A stretch of 64,000 nt of DNA, from positions 1-64,000 of the forward strand of contig NZ_AFIJ01000008.1 in the NCBI RefSeq assembly GCF_000214495.1, given 5' to 3'. Positions 1 to 5,131 of this stretch are shown here, piece after piece. A program made the translations under genes and the position numbers. The stretch is from Megasphaera lornae (GTDB lineage Bacteria > Bacillota > Negativicutes > Veillonellales > Megasphaeraceae). Numbering within the stretch: position 1 is the stretch's first letter; each line of letters begins with the position of its first letter. A model generated the notes under the pieces. That model was not told the origin of the DNA. It worked only from the letters and a program-made list of their open reading frames with translations, and ran no database searches.

Positions 1-31
1 AGTCCTACTATTCCTCAGAAAGTCTTTTTTT

Positions 32-108
32 TGGTCGGAACGGCGAGATTTGAACTCGCGACCTCTTCCACCCCAAGGAAGCGCGCTACCAAGCTGCGCC
101 ACGTCCCG
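32..108 (-). tRNA. tRNA-Pro (anticodon GGG)
   Basis: On the minus strand a full cloverleaf can be read. The 7-bp acceptor stem is CGGGACG with CGTTCCG, including one G-U pair. The D arm is GCGC-type, the anticodon stem is CTTCC/GGAAG around loop TTGGGGT, the T loop is TTCAAAT, and CCA is encoded. The GGG anticodon decodes CCC and CCU proline codons. It borders the accessory island on its right, so it is a plausible integration site, although no duplicated tRNA 3' end is seen further along. Confidence 0.95.
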
Positions 109-535
109 TCGACTTATATATACTACCAAATACCTGTAAGATTGTCAATACGGACGCGGAGAAGCGGTGTCTTAGTTGTTCTTAGTTGTCAACACATGTG
201 TTACTTTATAAAAGTATAGTATAATTTTAAATAAAAGATTGGCAAATAAACACGTGCGTATATATAAATTATAGAGACGAGGAAAGAGATAAGCTAATCA
301 AGTTAGTCAAGTGGATAAAAAAATGAACCGCTTATCGTAGCAATCATAAACCTGATAACAGCATTGATTTTACTAGACAAAGCAGTTCATTAATGAAAAG
401 GAGCGGATCGCCGAAAAGGCGATTCGCTTACCCAAAGTATAGCATATCTCAAGGCGCAATGCAAAATACGACAAAATATTTGACACACGTCGCATTGGTC
501 GTTTCCGTGCGCGCATTACCGGCAGTGATGTTCAA
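109..535. other. AT-rich intergenic stretch with one hairpin
   Basis: No convincing gene is present. Besides the tRNA promoter it holds a strong hairpin at 402-428 (11-bp arms AGCGGATCGCC and GGCGATTCGCT, one wobble pair, GAAAA loop) without a long T run. A 22-codon hydrophobic reading frame at 325-393 has no ATG, GTG or TTG start. The palindrome AACACATGTGTT lies around 190-201. It may be a decayed end of an integrated element. Confidence 0.4.
120..148 (-). promoter_or_regulatory. Promoter of tRNA-Pro
   Basis: Read on the minus strand, a perfect -35 TTGACA (143-148) is separated by 17 bp from TAGTAT (120-125). It lies 11 bp upstream of the tRNA 5' end, the expected distance for a stable-RNA promoter. 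Confidence 0.7.
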
Positions 536-733
536 ATGACAGATACCAAAAGGAATGGTTGGGGCGGTGTCAGATCGGGAGCAGGAAGACCCAAAGGAAC
601 GACGAAACCGGAAGGCGTTCGCCGGCAGCATCAAGTGCGGGCGTATGATGACGAATGGGCGATCATTAAAGCGTTTGCTTCTATCGTCAAGAAAGACCCG
701 GAACGGGCAATACGAATGATGAAAACAGAATAA
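536..733 (+). CDS. Small basic phage/plasmid-type protein, possible DNA-binding
   Basis: The 65-residue protein begins with the Gly/Arg-rich stretch WGGVRSGAGRPKG and continues with a short helical segment (DDEWAIIKAF). This pattern is common in small proteins of phages, plasmids and integrative elements that are often predicted to bind DNA. No good Shine-Dalgarno site precedes the ATG, so translation is uncertain. The gene is followed directly by a hairpin that uses its stop codon. It stands alone between the tRNA and the toxin cassettes and may be a remnant. The exact function is unknown. Confidence 0.5.
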   Translation: MTDTKRNGWGGVRSGAGRPKGTTKPEGVRRQHQVRAYDDEWAIIKAFASIVKKDPERAIRMMKTE

Positions 734-772
734 CCAAAAAGGTCATACCGTTATGGTGTGTCCTTTTTGGTT
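732..772 (+). terminator. Hairpin terminator after the 65-aa gene
   Basis: An 11-bp perfect stem AACCAAAAAGG/CCTTTTTGGTT encloses a further CATACC/GGTGTG pairing. The right arm contains the T run, so it can act in both directions. It insulates the toxin cassette at 809 from upstream transcription. Confidence 0.7.
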
Positions 773-808
773 GCGCAATTTTAAGTCGACTTAAACGAGC
801 AACAAGAC

Positions 809-1690
809 TTGCGGGAAGAAGGCGGTAATCATTGGCTACAGAAGCAAAGCAAGGACGTACAACGGCAACTGTTAGGCGTGCAGGGCGCAAAAGCATGGGA
901 AGCGGGACGATCGTGGCAAGATGTTTTGCGGAACTACAGCCCTACAGTGATGAAGAGCAGGGTGAGCATAGTACTTAAAGAGCAGACAAAAGCGGCTAAA
1001 AATGGTAGAATGGAAGAGAATAAAGAAAAAAGCATTAATTATAAATATTCAGAAGAAACATGCAAATTAAATAATGTTAAGTATAATCAAGTAAAAGAAT
1101 TTAAAAAATCTTTAAGTACTGAAGAAATTGTCAAAAGATTAGGTGGGAGAGATAATACAGCAGGTTCTTGTTCTTCGCTTGCTTTGGCTTATATAGGAAA
1201 TCGTGGCGGATTTGACGTATTGGATTTTAGAGGCGGTAACAGCAGAAAAGTTTTTGCTTCAAAATTGAATATTGCAAGATTAGCTAAACTAAAAGATGTT
1301 ATAAGTTTTGAAGAAAGAAACACAAACGATTTTAGTGCTTTAAAAAAATTGATAAAAAACGTTAAAAAAGGTAAGGAATATTATTTAGCTACAGGTGGAC
1401 ATGCTGCAATTATAAAAGAAACAGATAAAGGGTTGGAGTATCCGGAATTACAATCACCGGAGACGCAAGGATATCCAATGAACGGGTTTACACCTTTTCG
1501 GAAAGCAACATTAAAGGATAGGTTTGGTTGTCAAAAATCACATACTTCTTGTGGACAGAAGATGGAACCTCTTAATATTCTTATAGATGTTGAAAGCTTA
1601 TCGAAAAACAAAGAGTTTAAAAAACTGATGGGATATATTAACACAGATAAGGATGCACAAATGAAAGGGGATAAAGGCGATGTCAAATGA
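809..1690 (+). CDS. Orphan toxin cassette 1: phage-head-type leader plus papain-like toxin domain
   Basis: The frame opens after a TAA at 782-784; the only available start is TTG at 809, with no ribosome binding site, so this looks like a 3' gene fragment rather than a complete gene. Residues 9-53 resemble the C-terminal tail of SPP1 gp7/Mu gpF-type minor head proteins (WLQKQSKDVQ, LLGVQG). From about residue 60 the composition changes to Lys/Asn-rich and AT-rich. The downstream domain has a Cys in AGSCSSLA (C121), a His in TGGHAAII (H198) and a polar residue in PELQSP (E213/Q215). This Cys-His-Glu/Gln order fits a papain-fold toxin, but that is inference. A small immunity-like gene overlaps its stop codon (ATGA), as in polymorphic toxin systems. 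Confidence 0.6.
   Translation: MREEGGNHWLQKQSKDVQRQLLGVQGAKAWEAGRSWQDVLRNYSPTVMKSRVSIVLKEQTKAAKNGRMEENKEKSINYKYSEETCKLNNVKYNQVKEFKKSLSTEEIVKRLGGRDNTAGSCSSLALAYIGNRGGFDVLDFRGGNSRKVFASKLNIARLAKLKDVISFEERNTNDFSALKKLIKNVKKGKEYYLATGGHAAIIKETDKGLEYPELQSPETQGYPMNGFTPFRKATLKDRFGCQKSHTSCGQKMEPLNILIDVESLSKNKEFKKLMGYINTDKDAQMKGDKGDVK
842..967 (+). repeat. 126-bp direct repeat, copy 1 (toxin leader)
   Basis: This segment is 95% identical to 1979-2104 (6 differences in 126 bp, five of them synonymous). It encodes the same 42-residue leader in both toxin cassettes; the sequences diverge completely at its 3' edge, where the toxin domains begin. This is the arrangement of a shared recombination segment in front of interchangeable toxin tips. 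Confidence 0.9.
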
Positions 1691-1947
1691 AGAGTTTTAT
1701 GAAGACGAAGAATATATATGCAGTTTGTAAAAATCCTCAATATGAAGATTTTTACAGAAAGAAAAATTCTACGATTTGGCACACTTCAAAGATAGATGCA
1801 ATTGGAGAAGTTAACATTAGTTTCGATAAAAAAAAGATATATAACTTGTTTAAAGATTATCCGTATAACATGACCAAAGAAGAAATTGAGATACTCAAAA
1901 AGGAAGAACCATATTGGGTGAATTTTTTTTCGTGGAGAGTCAAATAA
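1687..1947 (+). CDS. Putative immunity protein for toxin cassette 1
   Basis: The 86-residue acidic/aromatic protein has its ATG overlapping the toxin stop codon by 4 bp (ATGA), so the two are translationally coupled. It contains IGEVNISFDKKKIYNLF, DYP and EEPYWVNFF segments, a pattern I associate with small immunity-type proteins found beside polymorphic toxins; the family name is not certain. No signal peptide or membrane segment is seen, so it is probably cytoplasmic and would bind its toxin. A strong terminator follows immediately, which makes toxin plus immunity a self-contained module. Confidence 0.6.
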   Translation: MKSFMKTKNIYAVCKNPQYEDFYRKKNSTIWHTSKIDAIGEVNISFDKKKIYNLFKDYPYNMTKEEIEILKKEEPYWVNFFSWRVK

Positions 1948-1974
1948 ACCGCTTACAAAAGTAGGCGGTTTTTT
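1947..1974 (+). terminator. Terminator after immunity gene 1
   Basis: A 10-bp stem AACCGCTTAC/GTAGGCGGTT with an AAAA loop and a T6 tail. It separates the first toxin-immunity module from the second leader repeat, which begins only 5 bp later. Confidence 0.8.
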
Positions 1975-1978
1975 AGAT

Positions 1979-2104
1979 AAGCAAAGCAAGGACGTACAAC
2001 GGCAATTGTTAGGCGTGCAGGGCGCGAAAGCATGGGAAGCGGGACGACCGTGGCAAGATGTTTTGCGGAATTATAGCCCTACAGTGATGAAGAGTAGGGT
2101 GAGC
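1979..2104 (+). repeat. 126-bp direct repeat, copy 2 (toxin leader)
   Basis: Second copy of the 842-967 repeat. It starts right after a terminator, with no promoter or ribosome binding site, so the fused toxin reading frame is probably silent in this position. Homologous recombination through this repeat could place toxin 2 behind any expressed copy of the leader elsewhere in the genome. Confidence 0.9.
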
Positions 2105-2593
2105 TACTTATCTGAAGAACAAGGGAAAGTAAAAAGAACAAAACACGTTGAAATAGAAACTATAACTGATGAATTAAAGAAAAGAAAACGATCTCCCGGA
2201 GAACTTATATATGATAAAGATTATGATGTAAATAAAAATCGAAATGAAGTGATAATGGCACAATGGTTGTATAAGCGTTTTGGTGGAAATATTAAATTAT
2301 TAACAGCAGTAAATGAGCAAAATAAAAAGACCCCGGATTATCTTTGGAATGGAAAATACTGGGATTTAAAAAGTATTTCCAGTGAAAAAGCCGCTGATAG
2401 TGCTATACGTCATGGCTTAAAACAAATTGTGGATAACCCGGGGGGAATCATATTAAATTATATTAGTGAAGCATTTGATAGGGCTACTTTGAAAAAAATT
2501 GCCACGAATCGACTTAAGCGAGGGGATATATCAAATGTACAGGTTTTAATAATTAAAAATAAAGAGATTGTTTTTGCGATAAAAAAGAAATAA
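2006..2593 (+). CDS. Orphan toxin cassette 2: CdiA-CT-like PD-(D/E)xK nuclease domain
   Basis: The nominal start is TTG at 2006 inside the repeat, without a Shine-Dalgarno site; the open frame continues further upstream through the repeat, so this is a 3' cassette. After the roughly 34-residue leader comes a domain resembling the tRNA-nuclease C-terminal domains of CdiA contact-dependent inhibition proteins. The signs are NRNEVIMAQWL, then PD (residues 110-111) and D-L-K (120-122), the arrangement of a PD-(D/E)xK nuclease active site, followed by a basic C-terminal half. The predicted action is RNA (tRNA) or DNA cleavage. No immunity gene is recognisable downstream, so expression without one would be harmful; this again suggests a silent or decayed cassette. 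Confidence 0.6.
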   Translation: MLGVQGAKAWEAGRPWQDVLRNYSPTVMKSRVSYLSEEQGKVKRTKHVEIETITDELKKRKRSPGELIYDKDYDVNKNRNEVIMAQWLYKRFGGNIKLLTAVNEQNKKTPDYLWNGKYWDLKSISSEKAADSAIRHGLKQIVDNPGGIILNYISEAFDRATLKKIATNRLKRGDISNVQVLIIKNKEIVFAIKKK

Positions 2594-2840
2594 AGAAGTC
2601 CTAGCCCCCCCGCCAGATAAAGGGCAAAGGTTCTAAGACTTTTTTATTACATGTATTATAGAAAATTATAAAGGAAAAGTCAAATGTAAGAAATTTAACG
2701 CGAAAATCGTTATCCTTAGCATACTTGTTGAAGTCTTGGTGGAGACTTTCTAAATTTTGTGTACAGACGGATCCGCGTGAGATATTTTAGGAAGTTGTAG
2801 GATAAATAGGAAAAACGGCGGGATAACATAACCGGATTTT
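2594..2840. other. Intergenic stretch with a likely terminator
   Basis: A hairpin can be drawn between AAGTCCTAG near 2597 and CTAAGACTT near 2633, followed by T6, and would end toxin 2. A C7 run and a small hairpin AAGTCT/AGACTT (about 2733-2750) are also present. No immunity-like reading frame of useful length is seen on either strand. Confidence 0.4.
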
Positions 2841-2945
2841 GTGACAAAGTGGTCTAATTTCGTGACAAAATGTCCTAATTGAGGGACAAAATATCCTAAT
2901 TAAGGGACAAATAGGCTAGAAAACGGGACAACGCATATTTCCATT
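2841..2945 (+). repeat. Five direct repeats with exact 21-bp period
   Basis: Units start at 2841, 2862, 2883, 2904 and 2925. Units 1-3 follow the pattern G(T/G)GACAAA then TCCTAATT with few changes; units 4 and 5 keep GGGACAA and then diverge. The 21-bp spacing is two helical turns, so a protein would see every unit on the same DNA face. This resembles replication iterons or a partition or operator array. It lies 41 bp before the start of a phage-type gene. Confidence 0.8.
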
Positions 2946-2986
2946 CGGGGATGTGCTTTTTTTATACCATAAAGGAGGTGAAGGCT

Positions 2987-3316
2987 GTGTTAAGTGTTAC
3001 ACGAGATAATCATATAAAAATCACACGAGGAGATAGTGCGATTTTACAGCTGGCATTGGAAGACGAAAATGGAGCGCCGTATTTACCGACAGAGGCGGAT
3101 ATGGTGCTGTTAACCGTTAAAACCTCTACAGAATCTGACCATGTTGTTTTTCAGAAACGTTTGATTCAAGGTGAATTTAGGCTACAGCCGGGCGATACTA
3201 AAGCATTGGAATATTGGCAGTATGTGTATGATGTACAGCTGATCAAAGCGGACGGGTTTGTCACAACGGTTATACCGCCGTCGGTTTTTGAGGTCGGAGA
3301 AGAGGTAACGGACTGA
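2987..3316 (+). CDS. Phage tail/baseplate-type protein (BppU-N-like)
   Basis: A GTG at 2987 lies at good distance from the perfect ribosome binding site AAAGGAGGTG (2971-2980), giving 109 residues; the longer frame from 2951 has no such signal. The N-terminus (ITRGDSAILQLAL) and the alternation of short beta-strand-like segments resemble the immunoglobulin-like N-terminal domain found in BppU-type baseplate proteins and related small genes of Firmicute prophages. It overlaps the next small gene (TGATG). The pair is an isolated piece of a tail module; no other tail genes are present here, so it is likely a prophage remnant that still has intact coding capacity. Confidence 0.6.
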   Translation: MLSVTRDNHIKITRGDSAILQLALEDENGAPYLPTEADMVLLTVKTSTESDHVVFQKRLIQGEFRLQPGDTKALEYWQYVYDVQLIKADGFVTTVIPPSVFEVGEEVTD

Positions 3317-3483
3317 TGTACCAAGGAAAATTACACGGAAAAGTAACCGCCCGGGGCGTATTACACGGCAAGCTGAAACCCGTATCCTGTCTGCGCGGAC
3401 GAATATATGCCGGTACAGGGGAAAACGGTGTGGCGACGGCAACAGAAAAAGAAATTCAACATATTTTTGAGGGGGAAGAATAG
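3316..3483 (+). CDS. 55-aa phage-type companion protein
   Basis: A short gene coupled to the preceding one through a TGATG overlap. Its product contains repeated LHGKL/GVLHGKL motifs and a C-terminal EKEIQHIFEGEE tail. Similar tiny Gly/Leu/Lys repeat proteins often follow the KITRGD-type gene in prophage tail modules of Firmicutes. The coupling and intact frame support a real gene; the function is unknown. Its last 28 bp overlap a degenerate HTH frame on the opposite strand. Confidence 0.55.
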   Translation: MYQGKLHGKVTARGVLHGKLKPVSCLRGRIYAGTGENGVATATEKEIQHIFEGEE

Positions 3484-3572
3484 TATCCTTTTTGTCCGCT
3501 ACAAGCTTGCTTTACGGTAACTTGTGAAAGCCTCCGGCGTCTTGCCGCCTCAGGAGTAGTAAGAACTTCATC
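3456..3572 (-). pseudogene. Fragment of a small helix-turn-helix protein
   Basis: On the minus strand the frame encodes VLTTPEAARRRRLS followed by QVTVKQACSGQKG. This closely follows small phage-type HTH proteins, whose usual pattern is L(T)TEAA, W-G-L-S, TVRQAC, G-Q-K-G. The usual second half (a Glu-Cys-Arg-Lys stretch and W-L-V/I-T) is missing, because the frame runs out into the opposite-strand phage gene. No good start is present. It is best read as a truncated remnant. Confidence 0.5.
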
Positions 3573-3781
3573 AATAATATTCACTATGGCCTCCGAAGAA
3601 AACCGGCAACTAAAGCAATAAAAATAATGATAGTGGCTACTATAGTTAGCCAATTTTGAGAAAAATAGAGCCTAACAACAGATAAAGCGAAAAGTTATGA
3701 TAATAGTATTTTGGGTTTCATGATGTTATAATAAACATAGTGAGGAGAGGGGTGGACTCCCACCCCTCATCAGCCTTATTT

Positions 3782-3853
3782 ATTCTTCAAGTTTTTAGTT
3801 ATCGTAGTAAGCCCTATTATTATTGTTACTATGTTGGCTATTACTTGAAGAAT
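3782..3853. repeat. Long inverted repeat, 11-bp arms
   Basis: ATTCTTCAAGT at 3782-3792 is perfectly complementary to ACTTGAAGAAT at 3843-3853. A second partial pairing (AGTAAGCC with GGCTATTACT) lies inside, so an extended RNA stem is possible on either strand. Confidence 0.65.
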
Positions 3854-4050
3854 ATTTTCTATGTTTACTTTTGTTTCACTGCCTCTCTATGTATATAGAT
3901 ATACCTCTTTATAAGAGGTATGATCAAGAGGAAGAATCAAAAAAACTGAACTTTTCATAAAATATTAAAAAATCCGGGCACTTGTAGAGTGCTTTTTTAT
4001 ACTTAAAGGAGAAAAAATTACATCCGGTAAAATGGATAACACGTAATAAC

Positions 4051-4149
4051 TTGAAGACGTTTTTAGGCACGTTGCGGGAAGAACCGGATCATACAACAGC
4101 ATCGGGTATGGAAGATTTGGCTTTTTTAGACAGAAAAAAAGAGAAGTAA
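4051..4149 (+). pseudogene. Remnant of a small phage-type gene
   Basis: The frame encodes KTFLGTLREEPDHTTASG and ends in DRKKEK. The reading frame extends upstream to about 4012 behind a good ribosome binding site (AAAGGAG at 4005-4011), but there is no ATG, GTG or TTG at the right distance; the first usable start is TTG 4051. Small phage genes with an NLKTFL-type N-terminus are common. It is probably a decayed copy with a lost start codon. Confidence 0.3.
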
Positions 4150-4248
4150 AGACTATCACGTGTACAGATAAGAGGGGATTTGCGTATAAATTTGTTGATG
4201 TTAATGTAGCTCATCATAATAGGTAAGGGAAAGTTAGGACATACGCAT

Positions 4249-4410
4249 ATGACCTATGACAGGAAAGAGCCGCGAGAGATGAATCGGAGCGAACGCAAGC
4301 TAGTGCGTAAAGTATTAGCGGCGTATCATAGACCTAAACATATAAAGAAAAGGGGAGAAATAAAAAAATGGTTGTATTATATGAAGAATTTCCCACTTGG
4401 GAAGACCTAA
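4249..4410 (+). CDS. Short basic protein of unknown function (doubtful)
   Basis: A 53-codon frame rich in Lys and Arg (for example RSERKLVRKVL). It has only a weak upstream ribosome binding site and overlaps the next gene by 43 bp in another frame. I do not recognise a family. It could be chance. Confidence 0.25.
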   Translation: MTYDRKEPREMNRSERKLVRKVLAAYHRPKHIKKRGEIKKWLYYMKNFPLGKT

Positions 4411-4733
4411 TAAAAGATATTCTTGAAGAAGATGGATATGATCCTTTTGAACGATTGCCGGGATTTCCTGAGAATGTTTATTGGGTCTTAGATAATCAAT
4501 TTACGACGGATAAACATGGTAAAAAGATTGATGATTGGATTTTTTTGAAATATACTATAAAAAAGAATCCTGAAACCAATAATACATATGTAAAATACAC
4601 AACTCTTCCGGGATACCCTACTTTAGAAGAAGCATTAGAAGCAAAGCTTTTTGATGGCGAATCAATACATGATTTATATAATCGCGGGTATGATTGGTTA
4701 ATGAGCGATGAATCTTTGGAATATGACAAATGA
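4368..4733 (+). CDS. Hypothetical acidic protein, immunity-like in character
   Basis: The 121-residue, strongly acidic and aromatic protein has no signal peptide or membrane helix. A clear ribosome binding site (AAGGGGAG) precedes ATG 4368. Its size, acidity and setting in a toxin-bearing AT-rich island are like those of immunity proteins, but no toxin gene adjoins it and I recognise no family motif. The stop codon overlaps the start region of the truncated DUF4417 frame, suggesting the two were once co-translated. Confidence 0.45.
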   Translation: MVVLYEEFPTWEDLIKDILEEDGYDPFERLPGFPENVYWVLDNQFTTDKHGKKIDDWIFLKYTIKKNPETNNTYVKYTTLPGYPTLEEALEAKLFDGESIHDLYNRGYDWLMSDESLEYDK

Positions 4734-5025
4734 CAGACGTACTTATTTAAATTTACAGTATGGCCGGTTTCATGGCGTGGGAAAGAATGATATTCCTGAA
4801 TTAAAAAGGCAAAAAATAAAATTTCCGGAAAAATGGATAGGATTTAATGAAGTAAATACATATAAAGGCGAATGCACTCAAACAGGAGTGCATTTTTTCT
4901 TGGATGATTATCAATTTGAACGAATATGGAATCGTCCTACTGTATATGTAAAGCAACTTTCTAAATTTTCTTTAGTAGCATTACATTATAGTCAATACGG
5001 ATGCGGGGGAAACGGTAGGAGATGA
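4708..5025 (+). pseudogene. Truncated DUF4417-family gene
   Basis: Residues 60-80 contain GVHFFLDDYQFERIWNRP, the signature block of DUF4417 proteins found in phages and integrative elements. The family is normally well over 200 residues, but here the frame stops after 105, shortly after the block, with unrelated residues at the end. The coding sequence therefore seems cut by a deletion that joins it to the dnaE promoter region. The likely start is ATG 4708 or 4723, overlapping the previous gene. Confidence 0.6.
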
Positions 5026-5068
5026 AAGCCGTAGGCATAAGCGTCGGGAACGGTACGGAAAATATTCT

Positions 5069-5097
5069 CGGACAGTGCGTAGGGGGTATGCTATAAT
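5069..5097 (+). promoter_or_regulatory. Promoter of dnaE
   Basis: CGGACA (5069-5074), a 17-bp spacer, and TATAAT (5092-5097) preceded by TG at -15/-14 (extended -10). It lies 34 bp before the dnaE ATG and marks the return from the accessory island to core chromosome. Confidence 0.6.
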
Positions 5098-5131
5098 ACA
5101 TATAGCAGCGTATAGAGGAAGGGGGAGGGGT

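Larger units (their letters stand above)
3484..4248. other. Decayed AT-rich region with inverted repeats
   Basis: No intact gene is supported. Three hairpins stand out: 3747-3768 (8-bp GAGGGGTG/CACCCCTC), 3782-3853 (11-bp perfect arms around 50 nt) and 3901-3921 (9-bp ATACCTCTT/AAGAGGTAT with a 3-nt loop, terminator-like in shape). Two short hydrophobic minus-strand frames (about 3584-3689 and 3776-3865) lack start codons. This could be a decayed type I toxin or holin locus. Confidence 0.45.

Noticed and set aside
31..219. 62-codon plus-strand frame
   Set aside because: It is the complement of the tRNA-Pro gene and its promoter.
842..2104. Insertion sequence ends
   Set aside because: The 126-bp repeats are direct, coding and lack a transposase or terminal inverted repeats.
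2841..2945. CRISPR array
   Set aside because: The 21-bp units are directly adjacent without spacers, and no cas genes are present.
32..5068. Attachment-site duplication of the tRNA-Pro end
   Set aside because: I looked for the tRNA 3' sequence near the dnaE side of the island and did not find it.
5075..5131. N-terminal extension of dnaE
   Set aside because: The PHP domain starts right after ATG 5132, which has a strong ribosome binding site; the extension would cover the promoter.
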